Below, piece by piece: positions 55,702-64,000 of a stretch of DNA of 64,000 nt. Origin of the DNA: an uncultured Flavobacteriaceae bacterium. GTDB taxonomy: Bacteria > Bacteroidota > Bacteroidia > Flavobacteriales > Flavobacteriaceae. The notes beneath the pieces are model-generated. The model was given only the letters and a program-made list of their open reading frames with translations. It was not told where the DNA came from and did no database searches. Position 1 is the stretch's first letter; each line of letters starts with the position of its first letter. The position numbers and the translations under genes were made by a program. The DNA lies in NCBI GenBank assembly GCA_943789455.1, contig CALSUE010000001.1, forward strand, positions 189,001 through 253,000, written 5' to 3'.

Positions 55702-57519
55702 ATGTTAGAATTAGCAGGAATAATTATACTAGGGATATTGGCTCAGTGGGTGGCTTGGAGATTTAAAATACCTGCAATACTTCCTTTAATTTTGATTGGT
55801 CTTTTAGTAGGGCCAATTGCTGCTGAATTTTTAACAGACGATAAAACAAAATACATAGAGCCCATATGGAATGGAACTTATGGACTTTTTCCTGGAGATG
55901 GATTGTATTATTTTGTTTCATTAGCCATAAGTATTATTTTATTTGAAGGAGGTTTAACTTTAAAAAGAGATGAAATTAAAAATGTTGGACCAGTTATCAC
56001 GAAGTTAATTACCTTAGGTTCTTCCGTTACTTTTTTTGGTGCTGGTTTTTTAGCACATTATATTTTTAACTTGTCTTGGGAAGTATCTTTTTTATTTTCA
56101 GGTTTAATCATTGTTACAGGCCCAACAGTTATAACACCTATTCTTAGAAATATACCATTAAGGAAAGATATTTCTGCTGTTTTAAAATGGGAAGGAATAT
56201 TAATTGATCCTATAGGAGCTTTAGTGGCAGTTTTGGTTTTCGAGTTTATAAGTGTAGGTGGGGGGAGTGGTTTTACTAAAACTGCTCTTACTGAATTTGG
56301 AAAAATATTATTATTCGGAACTTCCTTTGGATTTACTTTTGCTCATGCATTAACTTTTATAATTAATAAAAAGTGGGTACCTCATTATCTTTTAAATGTG
56401 GTGTCCTTGTCAACGGTTCTATTTGTATTTGTAGAATCGGAAATATTTGCTCACGAATCTGGATTACTAGCGGTTGTAGTGATGGGTATGGTGCTTGGAA
56501 ATGGGAAATTAAAAAATCTGAAAGAGCTATTGTATTTTAAAGAATCATTAAGTGTTTTATTAATTTCAATTCTATTTATTCTTTTGTCAGCAAATATAAA
56601 TATGGTAGATTTAATGCTACTTTATAATTGGAAAACAGCACTATTATTTTTTCTTATAGTTTTCATCATTAGACCCCTAGGTGTATTCTTAAGTACTTAT
56701 AAATCAAATTTAAAATTCAAAGAAAAACTTTTTATAAGTTGGGTAGGTCCAAGAGGTATTGTAGCGGCTGGTATTGCTTCTCTTTTTGGAAGTAAATTAT
56801 TAAAGCAAGGTGTAGAGGGAGCAGAGTATATTACACCATTAGTTTTTATGATTGTTTTAGGAACTGTATTGTTAAATGCCACTACAGCTAGATTATTTGC
56901 AAAAATTGTAGGTGTATTTTTGAAGAATTCTGATGGTATTCTTATTGTTGGAGCATCTAAAGCATCTAGACTTATAGCTAGTTATTTACAAAATTCTGGA
57001 AAAAGAGTAGTATTGATTGATGCTAATACCTCATTTATAGAACACTCAAATAATCAAGGATTAGAGGCCTATGTTGTTAATATATATGATGATGATTTAA
57101 CTGATAATATCGAATTAAATGATATTGGATATTTAATTGCTTTGTCTGGAAGTGATGCTGTAAATAAGTTTGCAGTAAAAAACTTTGCAACTACTTTTGG
57201 GGAACATGGTTCTTTCCGATTAATTAGTGCAGATGAGGTAAAGAGCCAAGATTTTGAGTTTAAAAATCAGTTTTTTACACCTAAGGATGATTATATAAAC
57301 CTTAGCGAAGCTGTCAGAGATTTCCCAAATTTATATGAAATAATAATCGATTCAGATAAAGATTACAAACAAACTCTTGAGAAGTTACACAATCAATTAG
57401 AATCTATTCCATTATTTGTTAAGACCTCCACTAACAATATATTCGTAATTAATGAATTTGAGTCAAAAAAAATACCTAAAGAAGGTGTTACTTTGATTTA
57501 TGTAGGGCAAAAAATTTAA
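55702..57519 (+). CDS. Cation:proton antiporter (CPA1/NhaP type) with TrkA-N domain
   Basis: A 605-aa Na+/H+ or K+/H+ antiporter. About 12 membrane helices are seen in residues 1-405, with LPLILIGLLVGP, FEGGLTLKRDEI, and WEGILIDPIGAL (acidic residues typical for ion exchange), ending in AARLFAKIVG-like. A C-terminal TrkA-N domain (IVGASKASRLIASYL near 420) suggests control by NAD or nucleotide. It is divergent from the Usp-SulP pair and meets dnaX convergently with 5 bp between stops. Confidence 0.9.
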   Translation: MLELAGIIILGILAQWVAWRFKIPAILPLILIGLLVGPIAAEFLTDDKTKYIEPIWNGTYGLFPGDGLYYFVSLAISIILFEGGLTLKRDEIKNVGPVITKLITLGSSVTFFGAGFLAHYIFNLSWEVSFLFSGLIIVTGPTVITPILRNIPLRKDISAVLKWEGILIDPIGALVAVLVFEFISVGGGSGFTKTALTEFGKILLFGTSFGFTFAHALTFIINKKWVPHYLLNVVSLSTVLFVFVESEIFAHESGLLAVVVMGMVLGNGKLKNLKELLYFKESLSVLLISILFILLSANINMVDLMLLYNWKTALLFFLIVFIIRPLGVFLSTYKSNLKFKEKLFISWVGPRGIVAAGIASLFGSKLLKQGVEGAEYITPLVFMIVLGTVLLNATTARLFAKIVGVFLKNSDGILIVGASKASRLIASYLQNSGKRVVLIDANTSFIEHSNNQGLEAYVVNIYDDDLTDNIELNDIGYLIALSGSDAVNKFAVKNFATTFGEHGSFRLISADEVKSQDFEFKNQFFTPKDDYINLSEAVRDFPNLYEIIIDSDKDYKQTLEKLHNQLESIPLFVKTSTNNIFVINEFESKKIPKEGVTLIYVGQKI

Positions 57520-57524
57520 AAACA

Positions 57525-59225
57525 CTAGAGGTCTAATTGGAAAGTGTCTTTAAGTTTTTCAATGTGTGGATTTTTCTCTTTTAATTTATTGTACTTCTCT
57601 TGTGGAGTATAGGCAAACTTCTTTTCTACAGTTTCATTTACTGTTACATTAATGGTAATGCTATAATTATTTAGAGACTCTCTTAAAAACTTTAGTAATT
57701 TTGGTTTCCCTGACTTTAATTGATCCTCCATAAGTTTATTAGGGAGCACAAATTCAATATTAAAATTTTCTGCAAGTTTAGGTAGAGAAGCGGCTAAAAT
57801 TGAGGCCATACTTTTTTCACCTTTTTTAATTTGTGATTTTTGATACTCACTCCATATTTTTTGCAAATCTTCCTCAGAAAATGAATCTTTTGGATGATTT
57901 TCATAATTAACTTCACTTGGTTTCTTTTGCTGTTCCTTCTTGTGATGAATACTTTTCAAGGAAAGTGAGTTATTTCTTCTTTTAAGGTTTTGCAAAATTG
58001 GAGGCTTTGTAATTTCTTTTGCTTCAGAAACTACTTTCTCCATAGAATTTTCTAAAACCTCTTTTTTTATAGGTTTTGATTTTTCTATGATTTCCTGTTT
58101 TTTTACCGGAGATATTGAAGTGAAAAATGTTGCTGGTATTATGTAGTTAGCTGACTTTTTTTTTTCTCCATCAAAAGTGATAGAGGCAATTTGCATTAAA
58201 GTTAACTCAACAAGAAGGCGCTGATTTTTACTAGTCCTGTAATTTAAGTCACATTGATTGGCTTTTTCTATAGATTGTATGAGAAAAGAAATAGACGCTT
58301 TGGAAGATTGCTCAAGGTATTTCTTTTTGGCATTATCACCAACTTCAAGAAGTTTGATCGTAGAATTATCCTTTGCAACTAATACGTCTCTAAAATGAGA
58401 GGCCAACCCACTAATAAAATGATGCCCTTCAAAACCTTTAGCTAAAATAGTGTTGAAGTTATTTAGAACTTCTGGAATTTTATTTTCCAATAACAAATCT
58501 GTCATTGAAAAATAAGTATCATAATCTAGAACATTTAAGTTTTGAGTAACTGCTTCTCGGGTTAATTTATTCCCAGAAAAACTTATAACTCTATCAAAAA
58601 TTGATAAAGCGTCACGCATTGCACCATCTGCTTTTTGAGCAATAATATGAAGTGCGTCATCATCTGCAATAATGCCTTCTTTTTCTGAGATTGTTTTTAA
58701 AAAGTTTTTTGAATCTAAAACAGTAATGCGTTTAAAATCAAAAATTTGACAACGCGATAAAATTGTTGGAATAATTTTATGCTTTTCTGTGGTTGCTAAA
58801 ATAAATATAGCATGGGCAGGAGGTTCCTCTAAAGTCTTTAAAAAAGCATTAAAAGCTGCTTGAGATAACATATGAACTTCATCTATAATATAGACTTTAT
58901 AATTACCAGTTTGTGGTGGTATTCTTACTTGTTCTGTTAAACTCCTGATGTCATCAACTGAATTATTTGAAGCAGCATCTAATTCAAAAATATTAAAAGC
59001 AAAATCTTCTTCATCTGAAGTTGAATTCTGCTGATTAATTTCTTTTGCTAAAATTCTAGCACAGGAAGTTTTTCCAACTCCTCTTGGTCCTGTAAAAAGT
59101 AAAGCTTGTGCTAAATGGTTGTTTTTTATAGCATTTTGAAGCGTGTTTGTGATCGTTTGTTGCCCAACAACATCCTCAAAATTTTGTGGTCTGTATTTAC
59201 GTGCAGAAACTATAAAATGCTCCAT
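57525..59225 (-). CDS. dnaX: DNA polymerase III subunit gamma/tau
   Basis: Clamp-loader ATPase. From ATG 59225 (MEHFIVSARKYRPQNFEDVVGQ), Walker A is GPRGVGKTS at 46-54, Walker B is VYIIDEVHMLS, the SRC motif is ILSRCQIFDF. The four zinc cysteines normal between Walker A and B are missing; that region reads QQNSTSDEEDFAFNIFEL, as is usual in this lineage. A linker (about 340-470) and a short C-terminal domain follow. A TTG frame runs 9 codons further upstream but lies across the -7 promoter box. Confidence 0.94.
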   Translation of the reverse strand: MEHFIVSARKYRPQNFEDVVGQQTITNTLQNAIKNNHLAQALLFTGPRGVGKTSCARILAKEINQQNSTSDEEDFAFNIFELDAASNNSVDDIRSLTEQVRIPPQTGNYKVYIIDEVHMLSQAAFNAFLKTLEEPPAHAIFILATTEKHKIIPTILSRCQIFDFKRITVLDSKNFLKTISEKEGIIADDDALHIIAQKADGAMRDALSIFDRVISFSGNKLTREAVTQNLNVLDYDTYFSMTDLLLENKIPEVLNNFNTILAKGFEGHHFISGLASHFRDVLVAKDNSTIKLLEVGDNAKKKYLEQSSKASISFLIQSIEKANQCDLNYRTSKNQRLLVELTLMQIASITFDGEKKKSANYIIPATFFTSISPVKKQEIIEKSKPIKKEVLENSMEKVVSEAKEITKPPILQNLKRRNNSLSLKSIHHKKEQQKKPSEVNYENHPKDSFSEEDLQKIWSEYQKSQIKKGEKSMASILAASLPKLAENFNIEFVLPNKLMEDQLKSGKPKLLKFLRESLNNYSITINVTVNETVEKKFAYTPQEKYNKLKEKNPHIEKLKDTFQLDL

Positions 59226-59249
59226 ATATGTTTGCGTATCTTTGTCTAA

Positions 59250-59257
59250 CAAATGTA
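59250..59257 (-). promoter_or_regulatory. -7 promoter box (TACATTTG) for dnaX
   Basis: An exact TAnnTTTG on the minus strand, ending 24 nt before the ATG at 59225. It supports that start over the upstream TTG. Confidence 0.5.
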
Positions 59258-59365
59258 AGTATCTACTCTAGTAATTACAATATGCTTTCTTAACAAAACA
59301 CTAAAGTTGTAAACAAATTGTAAGAATTAATTACTTTTGAGAATAACATTGAAATAAATTTAAAT

Positions 59366-60016
59366 ATGAAAGTAAATAAGAATATTATTTTCACTTGTGT
59401 GTTAATTTTTTTAGCCATCTCTCTTAGTTTTAAGGAATCATTCAAAACACCTGATGTCGTAATTCAAGAGATTAACCCTAATGACGAAGTAGCATATTTT
59501 GCTAGTGGTTGTTTTTGGTGTGTAGAAGCTATTTTTGAAAGTGTAGAAGGTGTAAGTGAAGCCATTTCGGGTTATGCAGGAGGTCACACAAAAAATCCTA
59601 CATATCAAACCATTGGAACAGGTAGAACTGGGCATGCTGAGGCAGTTGCAGTGTATTATGATCCTCAAAGAGTAAGTTTCAAAATATTAGTAGATGTATT
59701 TTTTGGTTCTCATGATCCAACAACCAAAAATGGACAACACCCAGATTATGGAAGTCAATACAGATCAATTGCCTTTTATAACTCCTTAGAAGAGAAAGAG
59801 ATTATTGAAAAGGCTGTTCGTAAGTTAAATAAAGAATTTTATGAGAATAAAATTGTTACTGAGGTAACCAAACATGTTATTTTTTATGAGGCTGAATCCT
59901 ATCATCAAAATTATGAGAAACTGAATCCTTACAATAGCTATGTAAGAAACGTATCTATTCCAAGGTTAAAGCGTTTTAAGAAAAAATTCCCTGAACTTTT
60001 GAAAGAAAAAAAATAA
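59366..60016 (+). CDS. msrA: Exported peptide-methionine (S)-S-oxide reductase
   Basis: Repairs methionine-S-sulfoxide in proteins. The signature GCFWCVE has nucleophile Cys49 followed by Cys52; GYAGGHTKNPTY and HDPTTKNGQHPDYGSQYRS are the rest of the active site. The N-terminus (IIFTCVLIFLAISLSF) is a signal peptide or anchor, so it works outside the cytoplasm. The length is 216 aa. It is closed by a terminator shared with the acyl-CoA synthetase gene. Confidence 0.93.
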   Translation: MKVNKNIIFTCVLIFLAISLSFKESFKTPDVVIQEINPNDEVAYFASGCFWCVEAIFESVEGVSEAISGYAGGHTKNPTYQTIGTGRTGHAEAVAVYYDPQRVSFKILVDVFFGSHDPTTKNGQHPDYGSQYRSIAFYNSLEEKEIIEKAVRKLNKEFYENKIVTEVTKHVIFYEAESYHQNYEKLNPYNSYVRNVSIPRLKRFKKKFPELLKEKK

Positions 60017-60048
60017 AGATTCTCAAGTTTTAATTCTTATACAATAAA

Positions 60049-60072
60049 AAAGCGCTGTTAAAACAGCGCTTT
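60049..60072. terminator. Bidirectional terminator between msrA and acyl-CoA synthetase
   Basis: AAAGCGCTGT (60049-60058) pairs with ACAGCGCTTT (60063-60072), loop TAAA. A runs of A lie before it and the stem itself ends in T, so it can end transcription from either side; it is the only G/C-rich stem in the gap between the two convergent genes. Confidence 0.75.
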
Positions 60073-60078
60073 AGATAA

Positions 60079-61863
60079 TTATCCTCTATAAATTTTTTCA
60101 TAGAGGTCTTTGTAATTTTCTTTTATAATTTCTCTTTTCATTTTCATTGTGGGTGTTAAATGTCCTCCATCTATTGTCCACTCATTGGGTGTCAATTCAA
60201 ACTTTTTGATTTGTTCCCATTTTCCAAAATTCTTGTTACATTGATCTACTTCTAACTGAATTCTATCGATGATAATTTGAGCATTAGCAATTTCCTCACA
60301 AGAGGTCCCAATTTTGTGACCTTTTCTTTCAATCCAATCTTTAATAAAAACAAAGTTTGGTTGTATTAGAGCAGCTGGCATTTTCTCATTTTCACCAATA
60401 ACCATAACTTGTTCTATAAATAAAGATTGCTTTAACTCTCCCTCAAGTAGGGGTGGAACGATGTATTTACCTCCTGAGGTTTTAAACATTTCCTTTGTTC
60501 TTCCTGTAATTTTTAAAAATCCATCCGAGTCTATTTCTCCTTTATCACCGGTGTGAAAATAACCGTTTTTAATAACTTCAGCTGTTTTTTCAGGATCTTT
60601 GTAATACCCCTGCATTACATTTGGCCCTTTTACTAAAATCTCACCATTTTCAGCAATTTTTACTTCCACATTTTTTAAAATTCTACCTACAGTTCCAACT
60701 CTAAACCCACGAACACCATTTTGTTCCATAAAACTAACTGATGTCACTGGAGACGTTTCAGTTAATCCATATCCTTCCATAATTGGCATTCCAGCTGCAG
60801 TAAAAACTCTTGTTAATCTTTGCTGTAACGCAGAAGCTCCAGAAACCATTAATTTAAGCTCTCCTCCCAAAGCAGCTTGCCATTTTGAGAAAATTAGTTT
60901 ACGAGCCAAGCCTAATTGTTTTTCATACCACCAACCATTTGCACCATAAGGTTCATATTTTAAACCAAGATCTACGGCCCAAAAAAACAATTTCTTTTTA
61001 ATGCCAGTTAATTCTTGTCCTTTTAAGACAATACTGTCATATATTTTTTCATATAACCTTGGAACAGCCGTCATAACATGAGGCTTTACTTCTTGTGAAT
61101 TTTCTACTAATTTTTCAACCCCTTCAGCAAAATATATTTCTACACCACAGTATTGGTATAAATAAAGTATCATACGTTCAAAAATATGACATACTGGGAG
61201 AAAACTTAGTGCCTTATCATTTCCTTTGGTCAACGGAACACTTTCTTCACTTGTTAAAACATTTGATACAATATTTCCGTGAGACAACATTACTCCTTTG
61301 GGTCTTCCTGTAGTTCCAGAGGTATAGATAAGCGTTGCTAAATCTTCACTTTTAACAGCATCTTTTCTAGATTCAACATCATTTTGATTAGAAGTGTCTT
61401 TTCCCAATTCTAAGAGTTCTTCCCAATTTTTTTCATCAGATATCTCGTCAAAAGTATATACTTCTTTGAGTTTTGTATTTCCTTTAATTTTATTGATTTT
61501 TTCTACAATTGAAATATCTGACACAAAACAATAAATGGATTCAGAATGGTTTAAAACATATTCATAATCTTCCTTAGATATTGTTGGGTATATAGGAACA
61601 TTTTGAGCACCTGTCTGTAGAATACCAATATCAACAATATTCCATTCTGTTCTATTGGTCGTAGATATTACAGCAACTTTATCATTAGGCTTTATTCCTA
61701 GTCTGAGCAATGCTCTACTAATTGTATTAGCTTTACTGATATATTCTTCATTAGATGTTGACACCCACTTGTCTCCATATTTTGTTACTAATGATTTTTG
61801 TAAATTATATTTTTTTTGAGAGTAATATGGGAAGTCAAATATTCTTGTAATTTCTGAAGACAT
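60079..61863 (-). CDS. Long-chain fatty-acid-CoA ligase (first copy)
   Basis: AMP-forming acyl-CoA synthetase of 594 aa. The ATP motif is LIYTSGTTGRPKGVMLSHGN (about 180-199), then EGYGLTETSPVTSV near 352 and KITGRTKEMFKTSGGKYI near 444-461 with the catalytic lysine region close to the C-terminus. It activates fatty acids for beta-oxidation or lipid use. It is a close paralogue of the next gene downstream in coordinate (61947-63707), which is upstream in transcription; there are 83 bp between them. Confidence 0.9.
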   Translation of the reverse strand: MSSEITRIFDFPYYSQKKYNLQKSLVTKYGDKWVSTSNEEYISKANTISRALLRLGIKPNDKVAVISTTNRTEWNIVDIGILQTGAQNVPIYPTISKEDYEYVLNHSESIYCFVSDISIVEKINKIKGNTKLKEVYTFDEISDEKNWEELLELGKDTSNQNDVESRKDAVKSEDLATLIYTSGTTGRPKGVMLSHGNIVSNVLTSEESVPLTKGNDKALSFLPVCHIFERMILYLYQYCGVEIYFAEGVEKLVENSQEVKPHVMTAVPRLYEKIYDSIVLKGQELTGIKKKLFFWAVDLGLKYEPYGANGWWYEKQLGLARKLIFSKWQAALGGELKLMVSGASALQQRLTRVFTAAGMPIMEGYGLTETSPVTSVSFMEQNGVRGFRVGTVGRILKNVEVKIAENGEILVKGPNVMQGYYKDPEKTAEVIKNGYFHTGDKGEIDSDGFLKITGRTKEMFKTSGGKYIVPPLLEGELKQSLFIEQVMVIGENEKMPAALIQPNFVFIKDWIERKGHKIGTSCEEIANAQIIIDRIQLEVDQCNKNFGKWEQIKKFELTPNEWTIDGGHLTPTMKMKREIIKENYKDLYEKIYRG

Positions 61864-61946
61864 AAATTTTTCTTTGTTAAAATTATTTACGCCAAATTAC
61901 GAAAAATCGATAGAATTTACAATATGATATTTTAAGACCTTTAATA

Positions 61947-63707
61947 TTAAAGATTATATATTTTATTGTAAAGATTTTTATGTTTTTCTAAAATTATTTT
62001 TCTCTTCATTTTTAGTGTGGGAGTTAAGTGGCCTGAAGTTGCTGTCCACTCTTCCTTTGTAATTTCAAACTCTTTTATTTGTTCCCAATTTCCAAAGTTT
62101 TTATTACAAACATCTATTTCTTTTTGAATTCTTTGCCTTAAATCTTTGTTTTCTTGAAAGTTTTCTATTTTATGTCCATTTCTTTTCCCCCATTCTCTTG
62201 CATATTCAAAATTAATTTGAATAAGTGCAGCAGGCATTTTTTGTGCTTCACCTATCACCATAACTTGATCTATAAAACGAGATTTTTTTAATTCACTTTC
62301 AATAACAGTTGGTGCTATGTATTTTCCTCCAGAAGTTTTGAAAATTTCTTTCTTTCTATCAGTAATTTTTAAAAACCCTTCAGAATCAATTTCTCCTATA
62401 TCTCCAGAGTGGAGGTATCCATTCTTTATGGTTTCAGAGGTTAAATCGTCTCTCTTGTAATAGCCTTGCATCACACAATGTCCCTTCATTAAGATTTCTC
62501 CATCATCAGCAATTTTTATTTCAATGCCCTTGAGAGGTTTGCCAACAGTTCCAATTTTTAAACCATTGTGTCTTAAATCATTTAATGTAGCTCCTGGAGA
62601 AGATTCAGTCATTCCGTAGCCTTCATAAACTGGAATTCCTGCAGCTGTAAACACTCTTATTAACCTTGGTTGAAGAGGAGCACTACCTGATACCATAAAT
62701 TCTAAATTATTTCCTAAAGCTTCTTGCCATTTTCCAAAAATTAATTTTCTGGCAATATTGAGTTGAAAATGATACCAAAATCCATTTTTATGATAAGGTT
62801 CATATTGTTCTCCAAGTTTTAACGCCCAGAAGAAAAGCTTTTTCTTTACCCCTGATAATTTACTTCCTTTGTCTACAATTTTATCAAATATTTTTTCTAA
62901 AAGTCTTGGAACTACCGCTATCATATTAGGTTTAACCTCTCTTATATTATCTCCTAATAATTCTATACTTTCTGCAAAAAAAATACTGATTCCCATCATT
63001 TGACAATAATACCCTGATACTCTTTCAAAGACGTGACTTACGGGTAGGTAGCTAATAGTTCTTTTACTAGGACCTACAAGATCTAATCTATCTGCAGTAA
63101 CTTTTATGTTTTGAACGATATTTTCATGCGATAGCATTACTCCTTTTGGTGTTCCTGTAGTTCCAGAAGTGTAGATAATAGTAGCTATGTCTTGTGGGTT
63201 AATCTGCTTTTTAATTTCCTCAACTTTTTCTTGAGAATTATTGTTTTTTCCAAGCTCTAAAAAAGAATCCCATCCAATTTTTGAGTTATCATCGAGTCGA
63301 AAAATTTCTTTAAGTTGAGTTTTACTTTGAACAGCTTTAACCTTCTCATAAATCTCATCTCCTGCAATAAAGCAATATTTAGAATCTGAATGATTTAAAA
63401 CATATTCATAATCTTTTTCAGATAATGTAGCATAAAGAGGAACATTTTGCGCACCTATCTGTAAGATTCCAATATCTAAGAAGTGCCATTTAGGTTGATT
63501 TACAGGAACAATAATTGCAATTTTATCATTTGGCTTTATTCCTAAGGTTAATAATGCTCTACTGACTTGATTAGCAATTGAAATAAATTCTTGACTAGAA
63601 TAACTTATCCAGTTTCCATTTTCTTTATAAACTAATGATTTCTTTTGTGGATAGTTGCTGTTTTGATATTCTAAGCAATCAAAAACTCGAGTTATTTTTT
63701 CAGTCAT
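61947..63707 (-). CDS. Long-chain fatty-acid-CoA ligase (second copy)
   Basis: From ATG 63707 (MTEKITRVFDCLEYQNSNYP, 586 aa). The motifs match those of the neighbour: IIYTSGTTGTPKGVMLSHEN, EGYGMTESSPGATL and KITDRKKEIFKTSGGKYIAP. A longer frame to 63749 adds a hydrophobic leader (MKPIFFILLVYK) that crosses toward the terminator of the next gene and is unlikely. The two paralogues seem to have arisen by tandem duplication and then diverged; different chain-length preferences are possible. Confidence 0.9.
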   Translation of the reverse strand: MTEKITRVFDCLEYQNSNYPQKKSLVYKENGNWISYSSQEFISIANQVSRALLTLGIKPNDKIAIIVPVNQPKWHFLDIGILQIGAQNVPLYATLSEKDYEYVLNHSDSKYCFIAGDEIYEKVKAVQSKTQLKEIFRLDDNSKIGWDSFLELGKNNNSQEKVEEIKKQINPQDIATIIYTSGTTGTPKGVMLSHENIVQNIKVTADRLDLVGPSKRTISYLPVSHVFERVSGYYCQMMGISIFFAESIELLGDNIREVKPNMIAVVPRLLEKIFDKIVDKGSKLSGVKKKLFFWALKLGEQYEPYHKNGFWYHFQLNIARKLIFGKWQEALGNNLEFMVSGSAPLQPRLIRVFTAAGIPVYEGYGMTESSPGATLNDLRHNGLKIGTVGKPLKGIEIKIADDGEILMKGHCVMQGYYKRDDLTSETIKNGYLHSGDIGEIDSEGFLKITDRKKEIFKTSGGKYIAPTVIESELKKSRFIDQVMVIGEAQKMPAALIQINFEYAREWGKRNGHKIENFQENKDLRQRIQKEIDVCNKNFGNWEQIKEFEITKEEWTATSGHLTPTLKMKRKIILEKHKNLYNKIYNL

Positions 63708-63731
63708 AATTATTTTATATACGAGCAAGAT

Positions 63732-63761
63732 AAAAAAAATAGGCTTCATTGCTGAAGCCTA
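63732..63761 (-). terminator. Terminator of the gene at the window's right edge
   Basis: On the minus strand TAGGCTTCA and TGAAGCCTA form a perfect 9-pair stem (63740-63761, loop of 4) followed by eight T (63739-63732). It lies between the partial gene ending at 63890 and the acyl-CoA synthetase starting at 63707. Confidence 0.85.
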
Positions 63762-63889
63762 GATAATTGATGTAAAAATTTTTACCCCTAAAAATGAAAA
63801 ATCAATCAAGACAAATCTAAATAAAAAATTGTTATAAACAATAGTATTTATTTTTTTTTTGAGAAAAATAAGAAATTAAAAAAATTATT

Positions 63890-64000
63890 CTATTTTTTAT
63901 TAAACCAACGCCTAGCATTAATAAATGCCTCTATCCATGGAGAAACTTCATCTTTTCTGTTTTCTACATAGTTTGCCCAATTCCATTGATATGTAGATCT
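63890..64000 (-). CDS. Unidentified gene, C-terminal end only
   Basis: The last 36 codons of a minus-strand gene, ending TAG at 63892-63890, with protein text TYQWNWANYVENRKDEVSP and WIEAFINARRWFNKK. Tryptophan-rich and soluble-looking; not enough is visible to name a family. A strong terminator lies 129 bp downstream. Confidence 0.6.
   Translation of the reverse strand, partial: RSTYQWNWANYVENRKDEVSPWIEAFINARRWFNKK

Noticed and set aside
63762..63889. Palindrome GTAAAAATTTTTAC (63772-63785) and A/T runs
   Set aside because: Low-complexity A/T sequence gives such palindromes by chance; no further structure.

Overview
The window is an AT-rich stretch of chromosome from a member of the Bacteroidota, almost certainly family Flavobacteriaceae; the proteins look closest to the Polaribacter/Tenacibaculum type, but I cannot fix the genus from sequence alone. 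The evidence is: TAnnTTTG promoter boxes; near absence of Shine-Dalgarno sequences except at rpsU; a secreted nuclease with a C-terminal type IX secretion (T9SS) sorting domain; a fused alpha/beta 2-oxoacid dehydrogenase E1; a DnaX without the zinc-binding cysteines; tRNA genes without encoded CCA; and the gene order rpsU-xerC-hpf-tRNAs-tuf-tRNA-secE-nusG-rplKAJL-rpoBC-DUF3467.

Layout. 1-5267 (minus): a tight cluster read parA > parB > DUF5683 protein > dapB > lepB > WbqC-like, joining chromosome partitioning, diaminopimelate/lysine synthesis and protein export. 5452-18049 (minus): peptidase pepD, a nitroreductase, fused E1, a T9SS nuclease followed by an M1-peptidase-like/beta-barrel protein, a LOG-family hydrolase and uvrA. 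The last codons of uvrA are displaced into another frame. 18191-24234 (plus): PspC-like protein, K+ channel, RmlD-like reductase, alanine:cation symporter, helix-hairpin-helix protein and acyl-CoA dehydrogenase. 24304-39369 (plus): the translation/transcription core described above, with three tRNA genes before tuf, one after it, and strong hairpins between nusG/rplK, rplL/rpoB and rpoB/rpoC. 39432-41281 (minus): aroC and a TauE/SafE permease. 41418-44820: tRNA-Ser, several very small membrane-protein genes, a secreted zinc peptidase and an exported methyltransferase-fold protein; this is the least conserved-looking part. 45079-49442 (plus): lipoprotein amidase, rimO and an exported class V aminotransferase-fold protein. 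49634-55571: mnmE, DUF4870, DUF4268, miaE, a SulP transporter with an extra C-terminal domain, and a tandem universal stress protein. 55702-64000: Na+/H+ antiporter, dnaX, msrA, two tandem acyl-CoA synthetases and the end of an unidentified gene.

Most of the window is conserved housekeeping DNA and I see no prophage, transposon, CRISPR array or defence island. The observations most worth a second look are: the 11-nt match between the rpsU leader and the expected 16S rRNA 3' end (autoregulation by bS21); the displaced uvrA 3' end; the M1-like protein that has lost its zinc motif and gained an outer-membrane barrel; the SulP-STAS-extra-domain fusion; a structured non-coding block between tRNA-Tyr and tRNA-Thr; the hairpins in the rpl-rpo cluster; and a possible leaderless mnmE transcript.
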